Source: Sisyra terminalis (Eukaryota; Arthropoda; Insecta; Neuroptera; Sisyridae). From it: a stretch of DNA of 64,000 nt. The stretch covers positions 3,224,001-3,288,000 of the forward strand of contig OY292275.1 in assembly GCA_958496175.1 (NCBI GenBank). The letters run 5' to 3'. Below the pieces are notes generated by a model. That model was not told the origin of the DNA, searched no databases, and worked only from the letters and a program-made list of their open reading frames with translations. Below, piece by piece: positions 11,266 through 23,369 of the stretch. The position numbers and the translations under genes were made by a program. The stretch's first letter is position 1; every line of letters begins with the position of its first letter.

Positions 11266-12908
11266 CAGTGGACCCCCGGTAATCCGACAAACAGTTTAAA
11301 GGGCAGAATCAGATTAGCGAATTTATCTGATTATAGAGTTCTGCCGAAGGCCCCCTATAGTCCGGATTTTTTTACGAAAGAGTACCTTGTAATCCTACAA
11401 ATTACAAATCCAATGATAAGATTCTACATGTTATATACATTAGGGTGTCCGTTATTTCCCAAATTGATTTTTTTACAGCGATCGCCCCCTGAATTTTTAC
11501 TTTAAGATATAAAATAAATTATCCAATACAATTAAGCTCTTAATTTCTTGATTAAACCGTGCCAGAATCATGTTACTTTTACCATTTAAATAACATGGGA
11601 TTATTTGACTTTTTACTTTTAGTTTTTTTTTTCTCAGAAACAAATGGATGAAAAGATTTAAGGTCAAATTATTCTGACGTAAAATTTAACGCTCTACAAA
11701 AAAGGTCTATTATGAATTTTCGATTAAATCACTCCATTAAAAGTTATTCAACATTTAACTTTTTAACGACAAATTAATCGACTATAGGCTCAATAAAATG
11801 ATGTTGACTACAAGTTCTAAGAAATTTCTCATAGATGGCGTCAGGTGAAATGGTAAAAATTCGAATAATAATTGAACTTTTGTCGATAGTCTCATTAATT
11901 AGTATGAAATTCACTTCGTAGGTACAAAATATTGATTAAAGTACGAAAATTTATTCTGGATAAATTGAATTTCACGACTATAGCGAATTCGGATCTTATG
12001 TCACCGGTTTTAATTGTCAAAAAATGATTTTTTGTTTGTTTAATTTTCTGTTCAAGCCATAAAATTAACACAAATAATCACTTGCGCTCTAATGATAATA
12101 ATTTTTATCTTCTGTTTCAATGATTTTATAGTTAAAAGAAGTAAAAATGAGGAAAAAGTTGTAAATATTGCAAGATTTATATTAGGCACAAGTTTAATGT
12201 TGAATAACTTTTAATAGAATGATTTAATCGAAAATTCATAAGAGACATTTTTTGTAGAGCGTTAAATTTTACGTCAGAATAATTTGATCTTAAATCTTTT
12301 CATACATTTGTTTCTGAGAAAAAAAATTAAAAGTAAAAAATCAAAGAATCCCATGTTATTTAAATGGTAAAAGTAACATGATTCCGGCACGGTTTAATCC
12401 AGAAATTAAGAGCTTAATTGTATTGGATAATTTATTTTATATCTTAAACTAAAAATTCAGGGGGCGATCGCTGTAATAAAATCAAATTGGGAAATAACGG
12501 ACACCCTAATATACATATTATGTACTCTGAAGTACAAATCATACTTCATTATGTATATATGCTAAATTTAGTAAAATAAACAACACAATAGAGAGCTTAC
12601 GTTTTATTAACATAATTTTGTATATAAAAATAATCAAAAATTATTAATTTTATTGGTATTGATATTATTTTCTTGAGAAAAGAACATCAATATTTATTGC
12701 ATTTTTATAAGCATTTGTTATTACATTATAGGTAAACAAAAGAATAGCTTTATCTATAGTATAACGACAATTTTCTTAACAGTAGTATTTTTTCTCTCTG
12801 TGTAGCGAAGATTGTCAAAAAAATATTCAATACATAATAAATAATAGACCATGTCGGATTACAGGGGGTGCCGGATTAGCCGAGGGCCGGATTATCGGGG
12901 GTCCACTG
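11266..12908. mobile_element. pogo/Tigger-like non-autonomous DNA transposon (interrupted)
   Basis: The left end CAGTGGACCCCCGGTAATCC at 11266 is matched in inverse by GGATTATCGGGGGTCCACTG ending at 12908. Both are flanked by TA (11264-11265 and 12909-12910), the target duplication expected for Tc1/mariner/pogo elements. The CAGTGGACCCC...AATCCG terminus is typical of pogo/Tigger-type elements. Internal sequence near both ends repeats CGGATTA-type phrases. There is no transposase open frame. About 1,064 bp of the interior is a separate palindromic element (11443-12506), so the original element was only about 580 bp and was a MITE. Confidence 0.85.
11443..12506. repeat. Palindromic element P1 with about 320-bp arms
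   Basis: The left arm (11443-11765) begins GGGTGTCCGTTATTTCCC and is matched in inverse by the right arm (12191-12506). The arms flank about 425 bp of unique interior and are bordered by TA on both sides (11441-11442, 12507-12508). Arm landmarks in order: GCGATCGCCCCCTGAATTTT, TAAGCTCTTAATT (left arm), GTTACTTTTACCATTTAAAT, ACGTAAAATTTAACGCTCTA and AAAAGTTATTCAACATT. The interior has no convincing open frame. It behaves as a non-autonomous TA-target element with very long inverted repeats, inserted into the pogo-like MITE. A transcript would fold into a hairpin of about 320 bp. Confidence 0.85.
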
Positions 12909-12910
12909 TA

Positions 12911-14480
12911 GTATCCAATAATATTTTTAGGTAACTTAAACTCATTTGGTTTCCATAATCATTGATTCATTCCATTTACGATTATTTCCCGATAAATACC
13001 GATCCAAATTAAAACCGTGTACAATGAATAAATTAGGAAATAAACCGAAACCCGGAGCGATAAAGATTGTCAGAGCATTGGATAAGGTCGATTGGTGCAA
13101 TCAAACACCTCCGGCCGCAATAAAAGCCGGAACAAAGGCAAGACAGTGTCACATTGACGCCACATGTACTAACCAATTTTATATTTTTCCTTCCATTGTA
13201 ATCGGGGGGGGAGGGACAATGAAAACGCACACGGTGCGTTTCACGCATCTTTGCCGACTTTCCGGGAGGTAGGTAGGTAGGTGGGTAGGTAATACGGAGG
13301 TTATTAAGGGCTCGTGTGAACTCCAGATCAAGTCGCACAATCAATTTGAGGATGGGCATTGGCGTCGTTTATTTTGTCACATCACGTGCCGGCGTTACTC
13401 CAACGTCTCCCGAGACCGTTTCTGCCAATATGTCCTCCGGGAACGTCCTTCTACCTGTTCGCCCAATAAAACATGAATCAACTCCCCGGGGATATTTACT
13501 ACAATAGTCGTAAAGCCAAATGTTCTAACTTCGTTTAATTGAACGTTTATGTAAATGCCGCAATTCGATATATTAAACAATCTATTATTGGACATCTATC
13601 TCTCAGTGGGGCAATATGCAATGGCAAAAATTGCCACCCTTCGTTTAAATTCACCGGGTGAATCTAGAACGTATACGTTTGATGGAAAACAGCCAAGTCA
13701 GCTATTTGAGGGGCTGGAATAAAATGAAAATATTGATGTTTTCATAATCCATATTGGAAAATAAACCTATGTCAGTAAATGTGACACGCAAACCCTTTTG
13801 TCATGTCCCCCGATCCACTATCTCAATACCGAATGATATACCTTCATGTTTGATTTTAGTTTAACGGAACAATAATGTTGACCCAAACTCGTTTCTGTTT
13901 TATTGGACAATTCAGCATTGACTTAAATATTAAATTGTAAAGGCTTTGCTAAATGAATATTGATGGAAATGTAAGACGTGCTCGTCCATATTGAATTTAG
14001 ATTTATGAATTTTTCAATTTGACAGACTTGCGGATAATAATTTCAATCTCATTTGTGTAACAAGCCGCTTCGACGAAACTCAGATATGTAATATAAAAGT
14101 AGACGAGGAAAAAAACGGGGATAGACTTTCGGTTTGAGAAAATATTGAAAAGAAAAACCGTTAGTCGCATACGGCCGCAGACGAAGTGAAACTTCTATGC
14201 TTATTCGTTTTTTGGTCACCTTTTACGCAGAATTTGAAGAAATGCATTGATTATTTAAAATCAAAAATCACCTTTTTCCACTAAACTTAGCGAAAAAACG
14301 CATGCTATCATATATTATATGGGAGATCAAAGATTATCAATTGATAATAAATAAACTTACCTCAAAAATTTCCGGCTATAAATCGATTTTAGTAAAGATT
14401 GAAAAAGAAAATGTGTTGTTATTTGAGATTTTGAACTACAAGCTCTCAAGGAGGAAGACTTATCAGTACTTCAAAGGCAG
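12911..14480. other. TE-poor segment with raised GC, no gene recognised
   Basis: Positions about 12945-13700 are less AT-rich and hold open frames of 108, 108, 66 and 63 codons on both strands. None has a recognisable signature, and frames overlap on opposite strands. A plus-strand frame of 99 codons (14302-14601) is open but unrecognised and runs into the direct repeat at 14482. I regard the GC-raised part as candidate conserved non-coding DNA rather than coding exons. Confidence 0.4.
13267..13290 (+). repeat. AGGT microsatellite
   Basis: Six head-to-tail AGGT units with one substitution (one reads GGGT). Confidence 0.9.
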
Positions 14481-14481
14481 C

Positions 14482-14695
14482 GGTGGGAGAGCTTTTAAAA
14501 GCCCTCGTTATACAGAAAAAAGCAAGTCTCTGAACTTTACTAAATCATGGAGAATAGATACTCCTCCGAAAGTTCACATATTAATAGAAAATATAACTTA
14601 ATTTTATTTTAAGTCTTTGATAAAGATGTGATTAATCCCTTAAATAGATCAAACGAATGCAGTAAATGGTTGATGATGGACATATAATGTTATAT
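14482..14695. repeat. Direct repeat D1 (left of a compound insertion)
   Basis: This stretch is repeated at 17703-17915. Shared phrases are GAGCTTTTAAAAG/CAGAGCTTTTAAAAG, CGTTATACAGAAAAA, AAGTCTCTGAACTTT, ATGGAGAATAGATACTC and TTAATAGAAAATATAACTT, then AATAGATCAAACGAATGCAG and TAAATGGTTGA. In both copies one plus-strand frame stays open (GGRAFK.PRYTEK.KSLNF and ENIT), so it may be a fragment of a gene or element ORF. At over 200 bp it is far too long to be a target-site duplication. Confidence 0.8.
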
Positions 14696-14768
14696 TTCTT
14701 TTTTGGGTCAAAATTTCCCATTGATTGGCCAAAAAAAATATTTTATTGGATCATTGTATCAGTGGAAG

Positions 14769-17455
14769 ATTTTTTTTTTCAAATTTTCCGCGTCTGTTTT
14801 AATTACCTCGTAACAAGAACCCACTTGTTTATAACTTAATGAGTGTATTTTCGTCTTTATCTATTCTTACTGATAGAAAATTTTCCATCTTTCTTATATA
14901 TAAAACTGCTGCTACATTCATTAACTTTTAATCAACAAAATTGCTGAAGTTAGCACTTATTTATTAATACTACCTAGTGCTTTTAATTATTACTTTTGTT
15001 CAAAGTATAGAATAGACAAGTGCTAGAAATGAGTTTGTAGGAATGTATGGGGAAAATTTTGTTCAAGTTGGTATGTTTTTATTTTCATCACGTGTTGACA
15101 TCTACCGCCATATTTAAAATATTCAGAAATAAACCTACAACGTGGAAATAAAAATTAACGGGAAATATTAAAAGGAATGGATATAATTCATGATCTTGTA
15201 CCCAAAAATAAAATAAAAGACCAAAGTAAAATAATAAACACTACAGGTATACTGAAATTTATACAATTATTTCATATTTTCCTATTTTTACGAATAATCT
15301 CAAAATTTTTACAGACAATTCCATAGAAGTTCTGGTCTGCAAAATTTTTTTTTACTATTATTGATGAATTTTTATGGCGAAGCCAAATCGACCAGTGAAA
15401 AATTGTCAAGTCATTTATGTATTGCTAGCAATTGGAGAAAATTTTAATGAAACCTTTTTCTATTTTTAGATTTCATAGTATTTTTAAGTTTCAATACGTT
15501 TTTATAAATATGTTAAGTTATTGTTGATGTACTAAATAATACAATTTCATAAATCTTAGTACAATTATTCAAATGATTGCTCACAAACTTTCGAGAGTAA
15601 AAGAAAGTATACCAGTACTCTTTTTTAACAACAATTAACCAAAATAGGTTAAAATTAACGTATTAATGAATTGAATATTGATCATATGTACAAAGATCAA
15701 ATATGTAAAGCATAATTGGGAAGAAAGAAGACAATATTCAATTAAAGCATGGCTACAAGTAGCTTTTGTACATACTACTAACTCAATGTCTCATTTTCTA
15801 TTCTGTTTTTAATTCAATTCGCGAATAAATCAGCCGTGATTAATAGGTAGCGACAAAAGATCAATTATGAACCAAAATTGAATTATTAATAAATTTGCGA
15901 ATGGAAAAAATTCGCGAATTTTTAAAAAAAACGAAGTAGAGAGTGAGATGTTACCAGAGATTACCTTGTAGAAAAGGTACTTGTACCAAATCATGAATAT
16001 TTTACTTAAACAAAAGTTATGTATTTATAATATTTGTTCTTAAACACAAATTTTATTTATTTTATAACGTATTTAACTAAAATCATCTTCTTCGTTTCTC
16101 ATTATATATGTTTTTAAATTCACAGGCCTCCAACTCTACTACATCTTTGAGACAATTATTTAGTTGAATATATGTACTTTGTACATTGACGGGAAATATG
16201 TTTTATCAAAAAAGAATTGCTTTGGAAATTTCTCCAAAAATGATTAAGTTATTAGCAATAATAAAAAAAAAATAAAGTAATTATTTCAGTATTCCATAAA
16301 CTAGTATTGTTTAATAGTTTAATTTGACTTTTGTTTTATTTTTAGGTATATAATTATGAATTATATCCATTCCTTTTATTATTTCCAGTAAATGTTTATT
16401 TCTTTCAATTTTAAATATAATTTTTTCCCTGTTTCCATGTATTTGCAATCTGTCCCTGGACAATGAGCAAATTTGATCTACGTTCATGCTCCATTTTGAC
16501 TCTATATTGAGTCAAATCGGTTCCTTGAACTTACTCCCTGTGAGGCAATTCCAGAAACGTGTAGCGCTTCAGTCTATTGTTGCCAGATGATCGCCAGATG
16601 ATTGGCATGGTCTTCCAGTCTTTTTTGATATTTTTGGCTGAATCTGGCGATCTCTTCTCTCACGGTGGCCACCTTCAGGTCTTTATGTATCTCGTGGTTA
16701 GTGATATACCATGGGGCGTTCGTAATGAGCCTGAGTGTCTTAGACTGAAAGCGCTGGATGATATCCACTCCACATTGGAGTTGCTGGTTGTTCCCCACAG
16801 TTCGATGCCGTAGGTCCAGACTGGCTTCAGAATTACTTTGTATATCAGTAGTTTATTGTCCAGGGACAATTGCGACCTCCAACCAATCAGCAGCTGCAGT
16901 TGACGACATTTGGCTCTAAGCTGGTCTCATTTGACAGCTATGTGTCTTCTGTCCAAGTGCATTCCGAGATACTTGACTTCTGTCGCCTGCGGCACCTGAT
17001 GGTTGTTGAGATATACCGGTGGACAGGTATCTCGCCGAGTAGAGTGAATGTCACATGAACAGATTTGGCTTCGTTGACTTTTATTTGCCATTTATTAAGC
17101 CATGGTTCCAGATCGTTGAGGGCCCTTTGTAATTTTTCGGTCGCAACCTGTGAGCATTGATCTGTCGCCATAATCGCAGTGTCGTCCGCGTGGGCAGATC
17201 TGCCGTATAAATTAGGTACAGTATTGGTCCCAATATGTTACCTTGTGGCACCCCAGCACCGACCGGGTGGAGTCCCGATTGATCTTCATTGTAACTGACA
17301 AAGAATTTTCTGTCCTTCAAGTAGGACTGGAGGACGTGGTAGAGCGGGTGAGGTACCACATTTTTTAACTTATACAGCAGCCCCAGATGCCACAGCTTTT
17401 CAAATATAGTAGATGTCAAAATGTGATGAAAATAACGTTATTTTATAAAGGAGTA
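14769..17455. mobile_element. Long-inverted-repeat element, copy A (interrupted by a LINE)
   Basis: This is collinear with copy B at 39498-41582, from CAAATTTTCCGCGYCTGTTT through CTTTTAATCAACAAAATTGC, TGTTCAAGTTGGTATGTTTT, ATCACGTGTTGACATC, GGTACAAGTAGCTTTTGTAC-type phrases and GATAAAGTT/GATTAAGTT. The left internal arm (about 15002-15260) is inversely related to the right arm (about 16290-16419 plus 17402-17455): AGGAATGTATGGGG...TTTTGTTCAAGTTGG on the left corresponds to the reverse strand of copy B's right end. Copy A's right arm is split by a LINE and cut short where a hAT 3' end begins. No transposase is recognised. The superfamily is unknown. Confidence 0.7.
16420..17401 (-). pseudogene. 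5'-truncated Jockey-like LINE: reverse transcriptase C-terminal part
   Basis: The minus-strand translation starts inside the reverse transcriptase domain (IFEKLWHLGLLYKLKNVVP) and continues with GAGVPQGNILGPILYLIYTADLP. After a frame change near 17200 it reads AHADDTAIMATDQCSQVATE, which keeps the catalytic ADD triad, then LEPWLNKWQIKVNEAKS. After another shift come the C-terminal blocks LIYKVILKPVWTYGIELWGT, RFQSKTLRLITNAPWYITN and HKDLKVATVREEI. These are the usual C-terminal blocks of Jockey-clade pol. The insertion is flanked by a 7-bp duplication AAATATA (16413-16419 and 17402-17408), and copy B of the host repeat reads AAATATGATAGATG across the same point. It is a dead copy with several frameshifts, no ORF1 and no endonuclease. 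Confidence 0.9.
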
Positions 17456-17703
17456 AAGTTTTTAACTTGCTAAATGATCTTTTAGCTGCTCCAGAAGTGG
17501 TAGGAATTGTAAAGAATAATAACATTGCTGTAAATACTTCCGTTAGGTCACATTCTAGCACTCCATATTTGCTCATTATTTCCTTAGATAATTGGTGAAC
17601 TTCCAACTGAATTTCCAAAAGTTCAGTTCGATCAAGATTTCTGGTAAGGATTTGAGGGCCCCGGGGCACTGCCCCGCCTAGCCCCTAGGTAGCTACGCCA
17701 CTG
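17456..17703 (-). mobile_element. hAT 3' end fragment with transposase C-terminus
   Basis: About 248 bp nearly identical to the right end of the hAT element at 45164-45413. The terminus CCTAGGTAGCTACGCCACTG (17684-17703) is the hAT inverted repeat. The minus strand reads inward from that end through RTELLEIQLEVHQLSKEIMS to LLFFTIPTTSGAAKRSFSKL. The last part corresponds to the C-terminal dimerisation region of hAT transposases (FLTIPVT.A.AERSFSKLK). The left end of the element is absent, and it joins copy A of the long-inverted-repeat element directly. Confidence 0.8.
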
Positions 17704-17915
17704 GGTGGCAGAGCTTTTAAAAGACCCCGTTATACAGAAAAAGACAAGTCTCTGAACTTTGCTAAATTATGGAGAATAGATACTCTTCCGAGTGCTTACA
17801 GATTAATAGAAAATATAACTTCAATATAATTTGAGATTAATCCATTAAATAGATCAAACGAATGCAGTAAATGGTTGACGATGAAAATATGATGTCATAT
17901 ATATTTTTTGTAATA
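17703..17915. repeat. Direct repeat D2 (right of the compound insertion)
   Basis: This copy of D1 begins immediately after the hAT terminus with GGTGGCAGAGCTTTTAAAAG. The corresponding D1 sequence reads GGTGGGAGAGCTTTTAAAAG. D2 diverges from D1 by substitutions and a deletion of roughly 20 bp. The junction at GGTGGCAG could include the 8-bp hAT target duplication, but the left hAT end is missing, so this cannot be confirmed. Confidence 0.75.
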
Positions 17916-19787
17916 GTTTTCAGTTTCAGAAAAACAAGTCCCGATGAATGATTTCCATAACTATTGCAATGATAAATGGAAAAAGTTTCAGTTTTTACTG
18001 TAAACGGAAAAACCCAAATGATTATTGATTAATCAATTAGTCGGAACGCTGGCAAAAACGGAAAATATGAGGACAAAGTTTGGTTGCAATACGACAAGAC
18101 ACTCGATATCGATTATTTATAATGCACTGAATTAATTACGATAGTTGGAAAACTTGTACCTCTCTCAGTACGGAAATTTATGCATCAATTATGCATTTTT
18201 GTTTGCTTAGTTGTCTAATTCAACTTTCCATCGTAATTTGCATTGAAATATTTATAAACAATGAATTTCCCATTAATTTTTCGTTTTACAGAACCAAAGA
18301 CAAAATACGTTTTTTTTTTTTTTAGAGCAAATTTAAATCTTTTGTTATTGTAATATTTGCGATTGATTCTGTGAGACTGTGATTTAAAAAGCTGCGTCAT
18401 AATTCCCAAAGCAATTATTTTCACATCTCAAAGATAATCATATGACGGGGCGCTTCACAACAGTTTTGCCTTGGCTATGGTATGGTATGGCAACGTTGAC
18501 GTACGTTATTTTAATCCGGGACATTAGAAAACTTAGAATTTAAATGAAGTTGGGGATTTGGGGGAATATTCTGGATACGATACGTGGTGCATGTGGCTTT
18601 GTGTAAGGCTAATAATTTACCTGGCTTATATTATGGTAAATATCAATTCGAAACGAGCAAAGTTTCGAAACATTATTTACCTAACTTTTATCTTAAACAT
18701 ATTCCTGATTTATTTCTTTTTTTTTGCCTATATGATCGCTGATTTTTCAATCTGAACAAAAAAAAATTAACCCATTAATAGACGTCACCGAGCTTTAAAT
18801 CCCAAGCTCATTAGTTGAGCTATTTTTCCACCCCGTGAACAAAAGCGAATGAATAATCCAAAAGGAATCCTTTGAATTTTTCCCAATTAAATAAAAACGG
18901 CACGGGAGCTTAATGGCCACATGCCAATCAATACAAATGCAAAAACTCTTTAGCACACAGCTTAAATATTGAATAATCTCTTTAAAATTTCAAATCTGCA
19001 AAGCAAAGAAAAGCTCTAGTCGTGTAGCTCATTAAAAATTCAACCAAGTCGCAAATTCTAATTTAAAACTTTGCTCGAAAAATAAAAGCAACAAGAATAA
19101 TTCATCGGAGAGGTATTCCGTAAATAATTTATTTGACGGTGACAGCTTTTAAAGCGGCAATTTTAACAAGTTTAGTTATTTTTAAGGAACTACACAAGTA
19201 TTATTGGGTTTGGACCAAAATATAATACTAAACTCGGTTTGGAAGACAAAAAGGATTGATTAAAAGGACTAATTTTTTGAAAAGTTCTAATGGATCAATT
19301 GGGAGCTTTTCAAAGGATTCTTTAGTTCAAGCTTTTGTAATTTTTTTTAAGTCTAATGGATGAAAAATATATTCCTCAATCATCGGAATGAAATGCGGTA
19401 CAGTTTAATCACTTCCTGACTATAATCCAGATATTCAGGGGTCGAATAATTTGTTAGTTCCCTTGGGATCATTTGAATATTCCTGTTAAATTTGACCACC
19501 TGCAATGAAGTTCGTTATAAATTAGCTTAAGTAAATATAATATGTAACTGATAATAGTAGAAGTAACATACAAAAGTGTAAATCCATATTATTGTAATCA
19601 ATTAAATTTATCCTACAATTTTTATTCTTGTTGAAAATTTGCCAAAGAAAATAGGGGCGATTCTTGTTTTTCAGGTTGGACACGACAACTGCAACTAGAG
19701 AAGCCAAAAGTTTTGGTTGGCATTATTTGAGTTCTTCTTTCTAGATCCTACAACAAAATATTTAATGTATATTTTTTTTATATAAAA
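17916..19787. other. AT-rich DNA, no gene recognised
   Basis: Only short open frames of up to 69 codons without family signatures. Nothing repetitive or structured that I can define. Confidence 0.45.
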
Positions 19788-20223
19788 TTAGCTAAACCCG
19801 GCAGACCTTGTCCTGCCAGCCAATATTTGTAAAAAAGCTTGTGAATTATTAGAATCACCTCCCTTATCAACCCGCAGAATCCCTCGTTGTACCAATTATA
19901 ACTCACCTTCAATATATACATTAATCAATTAAGTTTTGAGGACCTCTACCTCTAAAAATCACTATAAGATCATAACAATGAAGTATTGGCAGTTAACAAT
20001 TAGAGTATTGACAATGAAAAAGCCGTTTTTTTGAAATCGCAGGTATTTTACTGACGCAAGAAAAGATAAAAACAATATTTAAAGCGGATTACATATCGTG
20101 ACAAAATTTGAGCTAAATCGATGCAAAACTTTTTGAGTTTTTGAAATCTACACAAACCAACATAACAATTCTATATAAGTAGATAAAACAGATTATTTGT
20201 TGTTTATTTAAATCAGAGATTGT

Positions 20224-20465
20224 CAGAGGTGGCCAACCTGCAAGATGCATCAGACTTTTATAAAATGTATACATTTTATATTATATCATTATTAAAATGT
20301 ATACATTTTATAATGACCAAAGTGGTGAAAATCAATATATTATAAATGTTTACAGTGTATCTAAATTTAGTATGAAGAATTTGAGATATAACTTTAAGGG
20401 TGGCCCGCAGAGTTATGATGCATTTCCGAAGTGACCCGCAATACAGTTCGGGTTGGCCACTCCTG
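20224..20465. mobile_element. Short hAT-like MITE
   Basis: The left end CAGAGGTGGCCAACCTGC is matched in inverse by GGGTTGGCCACTCCTG at the right. CAGRGGTGGCCAAC is a common hAT MITE terminus. Just inside are the phrases GATGCAT on the left and GATGCATTTCC on the right. I could not find a clean 8-bp target duplication, although TTTAAAT-like sequence occurs near both ends. The element lies inside Helitron H1. Confidence 0.55.
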
Positions 20466-20978
20466 ATTTAAAATATGCTGATTGTTTGATATCTTAACAA
20501 AGAACATAGATATTTAATTAAAGAGTTCAATTTACATCCAATTAATGGATGTCCATTTAATAATTTTAATCAGGCTTCTTCTAAATGTAACTTTTATTAT
20601 TAATAATTAAACGGAAATAGGCAACCTTTTCTTCCGAAGAAAAATTATTTGAACTTAATTACAAAGTTTCTATCAAAACAGTAAAGCTGTGTTTAAATTG
20701 GAACCAAAAGTAAAACCTGAATGAAATATTGGTACAACTATTTAGATTAGACTTGTTTGTGACCTTTATACTTATTGTTGGCGAAACACGCCTAAGATGT
20801 ACCTGAAAACAAAATATTATCAAAATCAATAAACCTGTTTTTGAATCAAACGAAAGAATGCAGGTAGGCAGAAATTTACGTTCGAATTATCGACCTTTGA
20901 TCCATAATGATCAATATTGTGACTGAAACCGACTTAATTCCAAGCTGGTGTGAAGTTGTAAACGATTTTCTACCTGTT

Positions 20979-21213
20979 CTCAACGGGTGGTATGAGATAA
21001 CATAGTAAAAGCTTGAAGGCCAAAATGTGTGAAAAAGGTAGAATTAAAGGTGTCACTTATGAATTCGGAAAGAGGTGTTAATGTATTTATAATTGACAAC
21101 AAATAATAAATATCTCCAACCGGTTCAGATTCCTTAAACGACATATTTATAGCTGCCATTCTCTCATTTTGGCCTTCAAGCTTGTACTATGGTATTTCAT
21201 ATCAACAGTTGAG
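20979..21213. repeat. Small inverted-repeat element (about 53-bp arms)
   Basis: The left arm 20979-21031 and right arm 21160-21213 are inverse copies sharing AAGCTTGAAGGCCAAAATG and the end CTCAAC. The loop is about 130 bp. It is within Helitron H1. Class unknown, with no obvious target duplication. Confidence 0.6.
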
Positions 21214-22365
21214 CATATGCTTGAATTTTTCGTATATATACAATTTAATAATATTTTAAATGTTGTTAACAGCCAAATTTCAAATTTCATGTCATGTTTT
21301 CATTAAATTCTTTTGTGTATGGTAATAATATTAAATACAATATAAAAATAAAGCTTTTACCACTTGCCTGTGTTACGATTGATATGTACTTGATTATGTT
21401 ACATGCAAATATTTTTTTTTTCAAATATCAGAGGACGCGGTTAACTTCGTTTCACCTAAAATTGAATAGCAAAAATTAATTGATATCAGTAATATTGCTA
21501 CATTTTTAATTATTAAACTACTAATAATAACAATAATTATTAACAATTAAATTAATATACATTGCATTTTACTTATTTAAATCTACACCCTTAAAAACAT
21601 TAAGCATGTTAAAACTCATATGTATACGAAAAATCTTTACATTCTCACCTATATATGAGTTTAAAGACATAAATAGATATTTCTAAACATATTTTTGTAT
21701 TTGTCTATTTATGTCCTTCAAAATTGAATTATTTTTTTGGCCAATTCGATTCAAAGATTGCTTATTAATCAGGGACTGGAAGCTTACTGGAAATATTCCT
21801 GTTTTCTTTAGTATTTCCTTAAACATATTTGTTTTATGGGCGAAACGACATCATTTGTAAACTACTATTTAGTTTTTGAATATTGGCCAAGGAGTTTTTA
21901 CAATCATTTCCTATCCCATAAACTAATGAGCGTAATGGATCTAGTGATGGGACCAATTGGGGGAATTTTACTTTTTCACCAGCACAATATGACTCAGTAG
22001 ATTCACCGTTGTATTTTAATGCCTTACAATATTGTCATTTCCCCAATTGTTCCATATTACAATAACTATAAATTAAAATATGTAAATAAAACATAAATTA
22101 AATAAATAAAAATTTCAAATTCAAACGGTGGCTAAGCGTTTTTCAAAATAAATCACAGGCATCAATGTTTACAAATAGTAGACAAGTAGGCGTAAAAATT
22201 TGCAGAAGATGTCGAGGGACATCTTAATCTTCTGGAGGTATAAAATATACTTTTTATCCGATTCCCATGCCTACCGAATATACATTGAAAATTTCATGGA
22301 AATTGGTTCAGCCGTTCTTGAGTTATAAATAGTGTAACTAACACGACTTTCTTTTATATATATTA

Positions 22366-23369
22366 GACTGATTCAAAAAAAAATTATCAATTTTTTTTCT
22401 TAATTCTATCGAAAATATTGTTGGGAATGAAAAAAAAACCTGTGAAAGTTTAAGCTCTTAATATTAATATTAAGACGTGCCGCATCGCAAATTTCCATTT
22501 TCCATTTAAATAACATGGGAACAATATTCTCTTGCACTTTGGAATTTTATAGCTCACGTTGGTGACAATATTTCGGAATGACCAAGGTATATTTTTGTAG
22601 AAAATTGAACTATCTACAAAAAAGGTCTCGTACAAGTTTTTGATATATGAATTCCTTCAAAAGTTATTCGAGGTCAAAGTTGAACTAAAGAGAAGTTTTA
22701 TTATTTTTTCAATTTTTGGACGCAACGATCAATTTTATGAGAAAATTGTATAGGATCTTTTTGGTATAGCACTTTTTTTCTATAACTTATTTTAGTAAAA
22801 GTTTTTGATATTTTTCACAGGTCCTAAGTTATTTAATTAAAATTAAAAAAATAATTTTTATGTTAAAAATATAAAAATTCAGGGAATTTTTAGTTAAATG
22901 CAAACAACTTAGGACCTGTGAAAAATATCAAAAACTTTTATAAATAAGTTATAGAAAACAAAGTACCCTACAAAAAATGTCCTATAAAATTTTCTCATAA
23001 AATTGATGGATACATCAAAATATTGAAAAAATATTAAAATTTCTCTTTAGTTCAACTTTGACCTCGAATAACTTTTGAATGAATAAATATATCAAAAACT
23101 TGTTCGAGACCTTTTTTGTAGATGGTTCAATTTTCTACAAGAATATACCTTGGTCATTCCGAAATATTGTCACCAACGTGAGCTATAAAATTCCAAAGTG
23201 CATAAGATTATTGTTCCCATGATATTTAAATGTAAAATCGAAATTTGCGATGCGGCACCTCGTAATATTTATATTAAGAGCTTAAAATTTCACAGAATTT
23301 TTTTTGTCATTCCAACAATATTTTCGATATAATTAAGAAAAAAAAATCATAATTTTTTTTGAATCAGTT
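22366..23369. repeat. Palindromic element P2 with about 465-bp arms
   Basis: The left arm (22366-22830) and right arm (22906-23369) are near-perfect inverse copies around a 75-bp loop. The ends read GACTGATTC and GAATCAGTT, bordered by TA on both sides (22364-22365, 23370-23371). Arm order: AATATTGTTGGGAATG-like start, AAGCTCTTAATATTAATAT, GACGTGCCGCATCGCAAATT, AATAACATGGGAACAA, GGTGACAATATTTCGGAATG, TCTACAAAAAAGGTCTC, CAAAAGTTATTCGAGGTC, AAGTTGAACTAAAG, and CACAGGTCCTAAGTT at the loop. No open frame is convincing. The element landed in the TA-rich 5' end of Helitron H1. A read-through transcript would form a hairpin of roughly 460 bp. Confidence 0.9.

Noticed and set aside
18780..18835. tRNA-like AGCTCA phrases near the GAGCTTTAAATCCCAAGCTC stretch
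   Set aside because: A short inverted repeat without B box or cloverleaf.
20270..20315. Repeated AAAATGTATACATTTTATA as a regulatory palindrome
   Set aside because: AT-rich self-complementary sequence inside a short MITE; likely low-complexity noise.
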